A stretch of DNA of 64,000 bases from Macrothele yani (GCA_039090855.1 CM076995.1:119114270-119178269), one strand, 5' to 3'; counted from the first letter of the stretch, positions 24,381 through 35,530 are shown. Numbers and translations are program-made. Notes: a model not told the origin generated them from the letters alone.

Positions 24381-25022
24381 ATAAAATGTATCTACGTACA
24401 CAACCATTGAAGCAGAAATCTTGCTGCAAACCGGCAAGTCACAATAAAAATACAAGAAGATAATTTAAAGAAAAATTAATAAAAAAATAATTATTAGAAC
24501 ATTTCAGATTCCAATTAGGACAAAACAAGTACATTACAATTGAATGTACAGCAATGTGTTTGAAATAGACCTTTACGGTAAAATATTAAAATATTGGACC
24601 ATGAACCTCATAAAAAACAAGAGATTAAAGAAAAAATATTTATATCCAGAAAAACAGTTCCATAATGAACTTCAAAAATTATAAATAGCATTTTCAACAA
24701 TTTAATTAAGAAAAGTAAACTTACAAAATACATAAGGAAAAGATTTTAATTTAATAACTGGCAACTGCAAGAAGAACCTAGCAATAAAATTAGAATTTTT
24801 TCTGTGCAAACAAAACTTTTGATACAGTTCCTATACATTGAGAACAACAGGCCTTGATAAAATCTAGAGGCTAGAAATGTCTGCAAAAACAAAAAAACTC
24901 AGAAAATGTAAATAATTGAAAGTTCAAGTTAAAATAGAATTAAATATATCAATCTGAGTAAAGCCTTGAGTAAGTATTTTAATTGCTGTAAATAACATTT
25001 TATTTTATTTTTAATCTACAAG
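24381..25022. other. A-rich non-coding stretch
   Basis: In contrast to the T-rich plus strand before 23.4 kb, this block is rich in A on the plus strand. No frame, TIR or SINE recognised. Confidence 0.4.
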
Positions 25023-25145
25023 CAAAAACCATCTGCAAAACCTGCTAATAATTTGGAAACTATCCGCCTATGGCGTACACATGTACGTCTACATTCTGCT
25101 ACTCTGGCCATGTGTTATGAGAATATCCCCAGAAGCTCCAGCTGA
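25023..25145 (+). CDS. Candidate terminal exon (phase 0)
   Basis: After a T-rich tract ending tttttaatctacaag (AG at 25021-25022), 40 codons are open: QKPSAKPANNLETIRLWRTH, then VRLHSATLAMCYENIPRSSS, then TGA at 25143-25145. The block 25060-25160 is visibly more GC-rich than 500 bp on either side. A second frame (+1) is also open for over 70 codons across the same place, so the frame call is uncertain. It could equally be an old repeat fragment. Protein not recognised. Confidence 0.25.
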   Translation, partial: QKPSAKPANNLETIRLWRTHVRLHSATLAMCYENIPRSSS

Positions 25146-26246
25146 TCGTGCCAGTCACCTAAGTAGTTGGTTAGTTTTCAGACTGTTAAACATTGTTTTT
25201 TTGTTTTTTAACATTTTCACATTCCGAAATTATTTACTTAACCATTGATTACACATGATAGCAGAACAAAAAGTTACAAATGCAAAGTTGTGTAAAACCT
25301 TTTGTTCACTCTTCTGATACTGAATATGTACGTGATAAAATTGGCTAATATAACTTACTGTTTTTTGAATCATTATTAGGAATTCTGGAGAGCTCAACAT
25401 GTTACTTAATGTTCCAAGTTTTACAGTGTCTCATAACTTTCAGCATTTGTTGTAGACCATACCTGGCTGCTAATGCCACAAAAACAGATAATTCATTTGC
25501 ATCATAAGAGACAATCATCTGTGTTCTACTTTTTTTTATGGTGGTACCTACTTTTAAGAACAGCCTGTTACTGTTATGCATTTCAAAGGATTAGGCTTTT
25601 ATACCTTCCAAATGTCCAGTTCCTAGACATTTCAGGAAAAAAAAAAAAAGGCTGTTTGAATTGTGTATCAACACAGGCAGTTGATATAAAGTACAGGAAC
25701 ATGCTTTTACAGATAGCAATATAATTTTTCATTTTGTTAAAGTCAGTTGGGAGAAAAACAAAACAAAAAACCTTTTCTTATAGACTTTGTTAATCAATGG
25801 CATTTCTTCATTTCCATAATAAAAATTTTACATGTACAGATAATTCGATATGTGCTAATCTTTTTATTGTGATAAAAAAAAAGTTTGTGAAACGTGGCTA
25901 AGAAGCTTCTGCCCTTGTTTCTATGACAGTTAATAGTAATTTAAGCACTGATTAAAATTTTTGTCATGTAAAAGTCAGTTGGTATTATGTGTTGTTAATC
26001 TCATAGATATTTATTATTAGTCAGTTGACTAGATGTGTAATTAATGTGAGTCAGCGTAAATACAGGCTTTCTATTCAAAATACCATTGCTTTGGGGAAAA
26101 TGCTGTACATAATTTATACATATATACATAATATATATATATACATGTAAAATTAGATTCTCCTGTAATATTGAAGCATTGCATGCCTTGATTTGCACTG
26201 GCATCTGAAGCCACTTGTTACTGTGCATGCATTTTTATCAATGCAG

Positions 26247-26408
26247 AATGGCTGTCGAGATGTTTCCCTCTGTGGTGTTAAATGTTGCCAAGAATGTCAG
26301 TCAGTGTTAGACGAGTTCAGTCTTCAGTGTCTTCAGAATGTGCTTATGAAAAATTACATTTCTACCCTGTTTCACCGCCATAGAGTAGATCACCTATTGC
26401 AGTTCTAG
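26247..26408 (+). CDS. Candidate terminal exon encoding a Cys-rich segment (phase 0)
   Basis: The AG at 26245-26246 (atttttatcaatgcag) is followed by 53 open codons: NGCRDVSLCGVKCCQECQSV, LDEFSLQCLQNVLMKNYIST, LFHRHRVDHLLQF, then TAG at 26406-26408. The segment has six Cys, four of them within 10 residues, and is richer in G+C than its flanks. No family recognised. The open frame continues upstream of the AG to an ATG at 26193, so an unspliced small frame is an alternative. Confidence 0.35.
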   Translation, partial: NGCRDVSLCGVKCCQECQSVLDEFSLQCLQNVLMKNYISTLFHRHRVDHLLQF

Positions 26409-27509
26409 AAGTCTATATATCAAAAGCTAATTGTAAAATGTGCTTTTAGTACTAGTTTACATATTTGCATTGTTAGGTTCCATCACTTTTCAGATGGAGC
26501 AAGATAACAAAAAAATAGCTTGTGTATATAATATTCAAATTAATGAAAATAAGTTGTGTTAGAATAGTGCTTTTTGTTCATCTTAATTTTTATTTTCATA
26601 TTTTTATAATAGATTTTTTCTTTTTTGTGTGTGCGTGTGTCTGTGGTGGAAATCTTAGCCTTGATAAAATTTTGATGCAAATTATAATTATAAAAAGTAA
26701 AAATGATTTTTTTTGTGTGTGTGTGTGATTTTAAAGGTTAGTATTGGAGATTTTGATTTTAAAAAATGAAGTTTATTTTTTATGCGTGTGTGATATTTCC
26801 AAAAGTAAGCATTTTGATGTTTCATTTTCAAACATTTCTTGTCAAGAGTGGATTTGTTCTGGTTTTTGGCAAAATTTGAGGTGCCAGAAGTCAAAAATTC
26901 TTGTTTTGCAGGATGCTGTTTGCAAAAGAATACACATTTATTTTTTAAGGTGTTTCTGAATTTTATTGTAAGAAGAAATGCAATGCAAATCATAAGTATT
27001 TGAATTACATAAAATATGTGGAAGCTTTTCAGTGGAATTTTTAACAGCTCATGAAAGCTGAAAGTTCAGTCGAAACTTCTGGACTGATGTTTCATTGAAA
27101 ATATTTTCAATGAAATATGTTTTTTTAATAACTGTCATGCATTTACCTTCGTTTAATCCAAGAATTATTGTGAGATCTTAGAGATATTAGTAACTAGCTA
27201 ATTGCATCATTTACTTATTTGTTTTGCATATATTTGTTTGCAAACTACAACTAAGATGCTAACTAGTCATGTACTTTGAAAATTCTGGTACATATTTAAT
27301 TAATTTTTAAACATAAAATAACAAATTCTTTTGTTAATCACCACATTTTTGTTCTCTTGTGCATATCTTGCCTGTATTTTGCTAAGAAACAAACTAAACT
27401 TTGTGAAGGCTTTTGTAATTTGTTGATTATGGTTTATATTTTAGGCACTTATGTATAACTAATATATGTTAATGTTTACATGATAATGTCAGTTTTTTTC
27501 TTTACTGCT

Positions 27510-27554
27510 AAAAATGAGGCCATAAATATTGCAAATATTTATGGCTTCATTTTT
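27510..27554. repeat. 20-bp hairpin with 5-nt loop
   Basis: AAAAATGAGGCCATAAATAT (27510-27529), loop TGCAA, then ATATTTATGGCTTCATTTTT (27535-27554). A single mismatch would be a G-U pair in plus-strand RNA. The stem is too short and the loop too tight for a typical pre-miRNA. Confidence 0.85.
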
Positions 27555-27771
27555 AATAACGAGACCTTCAGCTTAAAAATGATCGTGAACATCAACTGGG
27601 AGATGTTGTTTAAATTTCTTTATCACAGTTCATATATGGTTGGTTAAAAAAAGAACTTCCTTGAAATATGAGCTACTACAGAGAGAAATAATTGCTTAAT
27701 TGAGCCCCTGAGAGAAAAAACTGTTAATATTTACATGAAATTAGTATACCATTTTTGTACATGTTTTCCAG

Positions 27772-27832
27772 AACCAGATCCCTTGAAACAGAGTTATAGT
27801 TTAGATATAGCAACTATACCTAAAGCTAAAAG
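27772..27832 (+). CDS. Candidate internal coding exon, 61 nt, strong splice sites
   Basis: Acceptor atttttgtacatgttttccag (AG at 27770-27771) and donor AAG|gtaagttttt (from 27833) both match animal consensus very well. Of the three frames only one is open: two bases completing a codon, then PDPLKQSYSLDIATIPKAK, then AG (phase 1 in, phase 2 out). The other two frames contain TGA and TAG. The next phase-compatible open piece is at 31495, which would complete an Arg codon and run to a stop. I do not recognise the protein. Confidence 0.5.
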
Positions 27833-28099
27833 GTAAGTTTTTAGATTGTGTTCATTGTACCTAGAACGAAATCTACTATTTGTGAGAGGCTTATGGTGCT
27901 ATGATGTCACATTGTCATTAATGATCTGCTTTATGATAGAAGATAAAGCCAATTTTGAAGACCTGTAGGTTCTTCCTAAACCTCAGGTCCCATTGCACAA
28001 TTAGCCTCTATGTGCATGCAGGTCGAGTAGATTTTCTGTTGATTTTTCATCATTAATTCCTTCTGTACGTTTGAAATAAAAGCTGGCTTTCTTAATAGG

Positions 28100-30450
28100 G
28101 TATTTTTTTTCATTGAAATACATTAAATAAAAATAGAAACAGAAAAAAAATATGAAATTGCTATTTAATAACTTTTTTTTTTGAACAACAGAAAAGAATT
28201 TCGCAATATGCAGTATTTCTCTATGCCATATTCCTTTCCACCTGCTTTTATGAAACCTATTTTTAATCGTTAAACTCCATTAGGAATTTTAATGAGCACT
28301 TTTGATGTGTGATTAATACACTTATGAGATGCTCATATTTTCCCAAACGTAAAGAATACGTAGACGTTTATATATTTTGACATTCACGTTTTGATGTGTT
28401 ATAAGCATTTTTATTTTATGAATGTGCTATATGGTTTTTTAAACCCAAGTATCAGTTATTGATGCTTAATGTGCCCACAGTGTAGTGCAAAACAAGAATT
28501 TTTTTTATTTATTATGAACATTAAAGAAAAAGAAAAAAACAAAAGATGGTATTTTATTTACAAAAAATTGTATTTTATTTTTCTCAAGCGATTTTAAGTT
28601 CACTGCTATTTATCTGCCTTTTAAATGTGAGGCAGCATATGTCAAGTCTAAATACTAAGTACAAGGTTGCATTTGGAAGAAAAAAAAAAAAAGCCATGAT
28701 ATGCACCAGCTCCTTGCTCGTGGAACAGAAACTATTTGCAAGAACGCATATCAAAAAGGTTGCAAACATATCCTTGTTCATATTTGCAAACAATTGATAT
28801 TTGAAGTCTATGTATCTTTCCTCTCTTCCTCACTGCTTTTGACTTCATAGTCTGAGATTGTCTTGCATAGTTCAGAGTTGTGTTTTCCAGTTTTCAAAAA
28901 AGAAAAAAAAATGCCAGTGAAGCAAGCAGTGGAAAGGAAGCTTATTTGGAATAAGAAGTATTGTTATTTCAAAATGGATGGAAAGAAAAAACTTATACAT
29001 TGTTACAAAAAAACCAGAAAAAAATTCCCCATTTTTTTTATTCAAACACCTTAATATAATAATTATTGAAGAAATCAATCACTCTTTAAAGGTTAAGTTA
29101 GAAAATATATCAACTCACATAAGTTTCAAGCAAAAATTTAAAATACATAAATAGTAGAAATACTTTTATTTATTTCTATCATATATAATAATTCTTTATG
29201 AAATAAAGTACTTCAAAAGCAATTTTAGTATAACATTTAAAGTGTACTTTAAATTTATACATTAATTTAACAAACATAAGTTTAAATGTTTTTCTTGCTA
29301 TGAGCTGTCCAGCTTAACATTCAAGAACAATGTTTTGGGCAAGTGCTGAGTTAAAAAAAAAAAAAGAAAGATATGGAGAAAAAAAGGGAACTTTTTATTT
29401 TCTTGTTCTTCCTTAATTGAGTATTATATTTTAGTGCACTGAAATTAATGCACGATTTTATAACACATAATTACAGTTTTGTTTTCTATAAACAAGATTT
29501 GTTGGCTTGATTTTATTTTGACTTCTGGAGTTGTATAAGTAACTACCAAGTTCCAACATAAAATAAAGTTAATGCAAATGAGAATGCTCATATTTATGGT
29601 GCATCATTAAACAGTAAGTTTTTCAGTTTGGAAAATGTTATTGTACAAATGTAGCATATTTAAATGTTAATGGTATGGAAACTCATTGTCACGCTGTCAG
29701 CAAAGTATTTAAGTTTAATGGTAATTGATCAAGTGATGATGTGCCCACTTACTGTTGTCTTCTGTTTGTATATTTTACTGCTCTAATATAATTTATAAAT
29801 TATGCAGAGTAACTCATAATAGCTGAGCCATAGTGAGTTAACAGCAGAATGCAGCTAAAAGTCAAAGAAAGTGAATAATTTAAAATTAATTTAAATTGCT
29901 TAATTGTTTATGTAAGTGCTACAGTAATATTTTTAAACAAATCAGAGGACATCCAACTTTAAAAAAAAAAAAAGCAAAAAACACTAAGACATGACATGTG
30001 CCACATTTCTGGCATTTGTTTAACTCTTTTATTAAACCAATGGCACATTCTCCCGGAATTTTAAACTTACACTTCAACCTTGTAATTTTCCATTAATTCA
30101 CTTTGTAATTAGAAGACTGTAAATTTACCCTTATAAGCTGATGCTAAGTGCTTAACTCCATATTTTCTTCATGCATTTGAGGCTCTTATATTCTTTTCTT
30201 TATATACTTCCTCTAATTTATTGTCAATCATGTAACTCATTTTTACAGAGTGGTTTTTTTTTAATGAGAACCTGTTATGAAGTATGAATGAATTTTCATT
30301 TTAAGCATCACTCAGATTGAAACAGGTTTAAGTGAAATTTAAAGAAAAAAGCATTTTCTTAATAAATGACCTTTCCATTAAAGTGGTTTGCCCATTTGCA
30401 TTTCTCTTTTATGGTGTACTTCATAATGTCGCTGTACTGGATCTGTGTAG
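28100..30450. other. No feature recognised; AT-rich
   Basis: AT-rich with homopolymer A and T runs. Open frames here (for example 28863-29054, very Lys-rich) are low-complexity and not supported. Confidence 0.4.
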
Positions 30451-30483
30451 ATGTATAGTTTCAAGAAGCAGGTGTTGTGCAAG
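30451..30483 (+). CDS. Very weak microexon candidate (33 nt)
   Basis: An acceptor-like AG at 30449-30450 and a donor AAG|gtgagtt (from 30484) bracket 33 nt. Two of three frames are open (MYSFKKQVLCK, or CIVSRSRCCA in the phase that would follow the 27772 exon). Length divisible by three would allow it to be skipped without a frame change. The polypyrimidine tract is mediocre. Confidence 0.15.
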
Positions 30484-31494
30484 GTGAGTTACTTTTGAAA
30501 GGAAAGCAAAAAAACTACAAGATGTGCTTGAATGTTTCTGTTGCACATCTCATTTTGTACACTTGGTTGTTATTTTATGGTTTTTCCTGCCAAAAGATAC
30601 TATTATCTGTTTCCAATGAGATCCAGTGTCCTTCATGCTGTCCTGCAATATATGAGTTGTGTATGCACAGCCTTTTATGCCTTTAAGGTACAAAATTATA
30701 TTTCATTTGAAAATAGGAAAGAGGAAGATGCTTCTAAACCAGTTGGGTTAGTTTTATTGGAAACTTGGTAAATTTTCTTGAAAACTGACTTAAAAACATA
30801 CTTCATTCAAATAAATACATCAACTGTTTTCCAAGTGAGGTAATAGATTCCATTGCATTTAAAATCCATGCATCTAAAAATGCTGGTTAAGACACTGGCA
30901 TCTACACAACCAAAAATTAAAGGTCTTCTAATGTAGTTTAGGAAGACATATTTCAAAAGTGGTTGTATTATGAATTTTCTGTCCTTATTTCACCCATAGC
31001 GCGTGTGTATATGCACTTTTCCACTCTCAAAAATATTTTTTATGGTTGGAAGGCTTCTGGTAATCCTTAAAAGCCACTAAAGGTTATATGGGCCTTATAG
31101 CAAATAAAGTTTCCTCATGTGACTGAAGTCCACTGCCAAATAAACATGATGACACCCGGTAAAAAAAAAAATTAAACTACTAACGCACATAAATAGCTGT
31201 ATTAAAAAATTATATGACTGAAGAAAACATTTCTTTGTGTAGAGAATTGATTATGAAGGACAACATAGTACCATAACAAGTTTTATAAACACTGGAGTAT
31301 TAAAGAAAAATAGTTTTTTATTCTTGCTTTCTATTTTAAATAATTATTACTGCTAAAGTTCAGTGAAGACCTTTCTTTCCCTATTGACAAATTCCTATGT
31401 TTTTATGTAATGGAAATGAATGAAATGGCAAAGCAAGAAATCTGTATGATGCTAGGAGGATATAACATAAGTTTTAATCATTGCATTCTGTTAG

Positions 31495-31555
31495 GTATGA
31501 AAGCAGGTGGAAAGAAAAATTGTGCCAAGCTTTGCAACTTTGGTCATACCAGTAA
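31495..31555 (+). CDS. Candidate terminal exon, phase-compatible with 27772-27832
   Basis: The AG at 31493-31494 (attgcattctgttag) precedes a single G, which completes the Arg codon begun by the AG at the end of the 27772 exon. Nineteen codons follow, YESRWKEKLCQALQLWSYQ, then TAA (31553-31555); an AATAAA word lies at 31558-31563. A second frame (MKAGGKKNCAKLCNFGHT...) is also open, so frame choice rests on phase. As a pair, the two exons would give a C-terminus of about 39 residues. Confidence 0.35.
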
Positions 31556-31563
31556 GAAATAAA

Positions 31564-32190
31564 CATACGAGTAAAAGGAACTGGTGCAAAGTAGTGAGTG
31601 CATGGTTATTAACAAAATAAACTATTATTTGCTGCATGACATCCACAAGTTGTGTTAATCTGAATGTAATACCATAAATGTGGGAATAATTTCTCAGAAC
31701 TTTGAGGAACTTGGGATTTGTACAGGATCAAAAGTATATTCTTGTCCAAAAAAGCAGTGTTATTTTTATTTACTTATGTGATGTAGATTTTGTATTATAG
31801 GACAGATGGTTATATTATGGAAAGTTAAAGGGAATGTTCTACATAACATCAGACAAGGAACTGCTCCTTGTTAAGGGATTATTCTTCTTGATAACTGAAA
31901 GAAACTCTTTCTCTCTCATTTCATACAGCAGACTGGATTTTCGTAAGAATTAAAAATATATCGTACTTCTATAAGTAGCTGCATTGTACAACTGCTGATG
32001 TTTACTAGGTCTACAAGAATGAAAACAAGAAATCCAATGTTCACAGAACTTTAAAAATACCCACATTTTTCTTAAACACAGCAAAGAACAAAATGGATGA
32101 AACAAACCAAAACATTACCTTAGATGAATAACATGTGACACAGGTTGCATCAACAATTCTGTTCTTAAGAAAACGTTGAAATAAGTTGGT
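31564..32190. other. No feature recognised
   Basis: AT-rich sequence between the exon candidate and a LINE scrap; could be 3' UTR if the exon is real. Confidence 0.3.
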
Positions 32191-32400
32191 TCAAATGGAG
32201 ATGTCATTTATACAGAACAGAAAGTGAATTGGTGACAGAACTGGTATCTGGAGTACACCAGCATTAACAAGAAAATAAGGCACAATATGCATTCTCCATG
32301 GTGCACGTGTTATGGTCAGAAAGTAGCTGGACAGCAAATGACAAAAGGTTAGATTAAGACCAAATAACGTGTATTCTTCTTCATGTTCATTAATTAACAT
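32191..32400 (-). pseudogene. LINE reverse transcriptase fragment (CR1/Jockey-like)
   Basis: The minus-strand frame contains LFGLNLTFCHLLSSYFL and VNAGVLQIPVLSPIHFLFCI followed by NDIS. This matches the LLSSYL...VNAGVPQGSVLSPTLFLLYINDIS block (motif B region) of CR1/Jockey-group LINEs, with Pro-Gln-Gly-Ser degraded to Leu-Gln-Ile-Pro. Only about 70 codons survive, with no flanking LINE sequence. Confidence 0.65.
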
Positions 32401-33579
32401 AAGACCTTGAGAAATAAGTATATGTAGTATGTAACATTTACTATTATTGCCTTATTTTAGATGAGAGAAATTATGGATAAATGGCACATATTAACAATGT
32501 AAAGTTACTACTTTTCAGGATGAAAGTCCTTATACATGACATTACTGCTGTGCATCTTTGACAATAGAATGGTTGTCTATAGAAAAATTATCCATCACTT
32601 TAGTTGTTATCTCAAGGGATACATTCTTCAATATTTGACACAATTATCTTCAGTAAAGCTGTTTATTCCCTACCCCCTTCTTTTGTTTTGTGTGTGTGTA
32701 TTTTTTGAGAAGTATCCCTAATATCACAATATTATAAAGGAATTTTTCAAGCCTGTGCAGTGTAAGTTTAGCATTTTATTTATAATTTAGCTCCTTATAT
32801 AACACAGCATTCAATTATTAAATGTTCCGGTGTTCTTTTGTGTCACCAGATGAACTCAGTATCAATCATAAGTTTGTTTGTCATCTAGGATCGCAGGTAG
32901 AAATCAAATATAGGGGCCAATTGCTAATAATTAAACAGTATTTCTCTGTCATGGGCATGAACAGGAAGACAACTATGTGAAGAATGTTATAAAAACAGGG
33001 GTAGTGTTCAAATTTCTTAATGATTAAAAACCTATTATAGATTAATCTGTCACTTATATGAGGGCTGTTCAATAAAGAATGCTTATAACTGAAAAAAAAA
33101 CTTTTATTAATCATTCAGATTTTGATGGTCTGTTACAAAATATCCCTTATGTGATACAATGCACTTATTGCCACTTCAAAAACTGAATGGGTTATTTTGT
33201 GACACATATTTAAGGAGCACCTCTGATGCCATAATAGCTTTATTTGATGAATTAAACCACTGACCCCTCAGTTCCTACTTTAAGTCTAAAAACAAAAACA
33301 AAGAGTGGAAGAGGAATACATCCAATATTCATTTTGGCTGAACAATTGACAACAGCATAAGCATGATGCAGCATCCATCTGCCTGCATGTAAGTGTGGTC
33401 TTTCATAATGAATGTGATGCCTGCCATATTGCAGACTTCACATAACAGTGGCATTATTTGGCATAGCATGCTGGTAAATCATTCCTTGCACATCAAACAA
33501 AGTGATCACCATAACTTTAGCAGCAAATGGCACAACTATTGCTTTCTTTGGGGTCAGTGATGAAGGCAACTTTCAAGTT

Positions 33580-33742
33580 TTGTCCAGGATGGGTCAGGGT
33601 TCGAATTCCATTGAGACACGAATGTCGTGTTTGTCTTACGGCACTGGCTCTCTCCTTTCCCTGGAACCAGTAGCCTTAAATTGGGGATGGGCAACTCATT
33701 ATCGCCTATTGATTTGCTCACATTGGTCATTAAACCTCCAAA
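33580..33742 (+). mobile_element. tRNA-Leu-like SINE, 5'-truncated
   Basis: Starts inside the tRNA part (aggatgggtcagggttcgaa), keeps the B box, then tgtcgtgtttgtcttacggc and the 3' end tggtcattaaacctccaaac. It lacks the A box. It lies inside the mariner relic, in the same orientation as the other four copies. Confidence 0.8.
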
Positions 33743-33984
33743 CAAAAACTAAAATTTGTTGTTTGCTGTATGTGTTACTCTACTGTAGACAAGTCTCATA
33801 TGTGGTAATTATCTTATTTATTAAGATCGGCATCAGTAGCAACTATACTTTGCAGCAGCTGGCAAGCTTCAACTCAAATATGCTTTTGCTCATGTGTCAG
33901 TTTTCTTGGAACTCAACATGCACACCCACAGATAAATCAATGAAGGAAGAAATATTCCTCATAATAAATGGGAAATCGATAGAA

Positions 33985-34276
33985 TATTCAAAGCTAACAA
34001 AATATAAATTCTGAATTTGCTTGTAACATTTACTGGTCATCCATGTAACATCTCTCAGAAAACTTGAAAAAATTTCATCACCCTGGAGTGAAAATCAAAC
34101 CCGCATCTCCCGATTTCTGGGTGGTGTAATGGTTAGCATACTTGACTGGAAATCGAGAGATTCCTGCTCCAGGTCGATGAAATTTTCAAGTTTTCTGAGA
34201 GATGTCACATGGATGACCAGTAAGTGTTACAAGCAAATTCAGAATTTATATTCTGTTAGCTTTGAACATTCTATGC
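33985..34276. mobile_element. Head-to-head inverted pair of a second tRNA-derived SINE
   Basis: The plus-oriented unit (from about 34113) has a tRNA-like head: gggtggtgtaatggttagca (A box), a plausible anticodon arm cttgactggaaatcgag (7-nt loop, GGA at the anticodon position), then body ttcaagttttctgagagatg, gatgaccagtaagtgttaca and attcagaatttatattctgt. The left arm (33985-34110) is the same body and B-box side in reverse orientation, about 90% identical, with no A-box half. Together they form a hairpin with arms of more than 100 bp. The family is different from the tRNA-Leu-like SINE. Confidence 0.75.
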
Positions 34277-35014
34277 ACCCACATGTGTCATATGCAGGTG
34301 GTGATGGAGAATTGTGTGAGTACTTCTTACTGATACTCTCAAAATGTCTGCTATCTACCTGACTGTTATACATAAAATTTCTTTCACAATTATGTCTGCA
34401 GTGTTAACATTTTTCACTGTAACTGCACTTGTTGGAGCACCAGGGCCACCTTCATTTTGGATTGATTCTTGGACACTTTTAAACATCTTAAACCACCTGT
34501 GCTATATAGGGTAGTACTAATTCACTATACCTTCCACTGATTTTTTTTTCTTGAGATAGAATTTCAAAGAATTTCAAAGTCATGTGTCACCTTCATTGCA
34601 ACATAGGTGAATATAAACCGATTTCCACTTAAGCACTTGCCAAGGTGAAAGGACGTTCACAAATTTACTGCACATTTAGTCACATAACACAGCTTGATTA
34701 GACCTTACTTTCTGTTCCTAAAGTATGACTAAAATGTAAACATTTTGCTAGTGTAAAACTTATGATTAATATTTATTGAACAGCCCTTGTATATTCAGAA
34801 ATATCCATGACCATACAACATGAAAATATAAAACGTGTTGGTATGGTATTTTATTTACCCAAGTACTGTGTTATATAGTACGCCCTTCAAGATAGTTGTC
34901 ACCCAGTTATTAGTGATTTTAGGCCATTATTCTATCATAATTTGAAATATACAAATTTGAATTAATGTTAATTCAAAAACAGCTAAGTAAGTTTATATAA
35001 CATGCTATATATAT

Positions 35015-35530
35015 TTCGATATTAATTTGTAAGTTTTAGATTATATATAAATCAACACTTACCCTACTTTGTTTGTAGGAACACAACTAGCCGCCCCGGT
35101 GGCGCAGTGGTCTAAGCGATGGCCTCTGATCATTCGTCCGAACGGGGTCCGGGTTCGAATCCCGGTGAGGCATGGATGTTGTGTTTGTCTTACGGCACTG
35201 GCTCTCTCCCTTCCCTGGAACTAGTGACCCTAAATTAGGGACGGGCGACTGCTTATAGCCCATTGAGTTGCTCACGGTGGTCGTTAAACCTCCAATCAAA
35301 AAAAAAAAAAAAAAAAGAACAACTATATTACTTGTGTCTATCATGTTTACATGTTAGATTCTTCAAAGACTCACCAATTAGTGTAAATCTTTGAAGAACC
35401 TAACAACATTAAGTACGAGAGGTTCATGTTGTAAACACGATAAATATGGGTAATATTGTGGTGGTCCTGCAAATAAAGTAGGGTAAGTGTTGATTTATAT
35501 ATAATCTAAAACTTACAAATTAATATTGAA
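35015..35530. mobile_element. Fold-back MITE with long inverted arms, split by a SINE
   Basis: The left arm begins ttcgatattaatttgtaagt and includes agattatatataaatcaaca and cttaccctactttgtttgta. The right arm is its near-perfect reverse complement over the first 60 bp and continues as an imperfect match (taatattac, tatcRtgttta) for much of the element. With the SINE at 35090-35316 removed the element is about 290 bp and almost entirely a hairpin. No coding content. Confidence 0.8.
35090..35316 (+). mobile_element. tRNA-Leu-like SINE, full length, inserted in a fold-back MITE
   Basis: Full-length copy: gccgccccggtggcgcagtg (A-box region), gggttcgaatcc (B box), ggatgttgtgtttgtcttac, tggtcgttaaacctccaatc and an A19 tail. 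Flanks gaacacaacta and gaacaactat look like a degenerate target duplication. Pol III transcription from the internal A/B boxes is the known mode for such elements. A minus-strand 85-codon open frame across it is an artefact. Confidence 0.9.

Larger units (their letters stand above)
33160..34480 (-). pseudogene. Mariner transposase relic
   Basis: Readable minus-strand pieces in order. Near 34440-34300: a helix-turn-helix trace (KNVNTADIIVKEIL, then IADILRVSVRSTHTILHHHL, compare SVHTILHEHL). Near 33520-33440: MVITLFDVQGMIYQHAMPNN, the region holding the first catalytic Asp (FFD), here TLFD. Near 33390: RPHLHAGRWMLHH, where the second Asp box (HHDNAPAH) has become HHAYAVVN. The C-terminal FFQ/FEGD part is not clear. 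Many stops and frame breaks; dead. Confidence 0.65.
33059..34789 (-). mobile_element. Mariner-like element, degenerate, with later insertions
   Basis: The termini match: left tgagggctgttcaataaag after TA (33057-33058), right ttattgaacagcccttg before TA (34790-34791). The GGGCTGTTCAATAA terminus is typical of mariner-family elements. Transposase traces run on the minus strand. SINE sequence at 33580-33742 and an inverted SINE pair at 33985-34276 were inserted later. Confidence 0.8.

Noticed and set aside
28863..29054. Lys-rich 63-codon plus-strand frame after an acceptor-like ttttccag
   Set aside because: Low-complexity A-rich translation; no donor or family match.
35087..35344. Minus-strand open frame, repeated at 42287-42565 and 50620-50847 with near-identical protein
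   Set aside because: These are antisense translations of the tRNA-Leu-like SINE; the shared protein sequence reflects the shared repeat.
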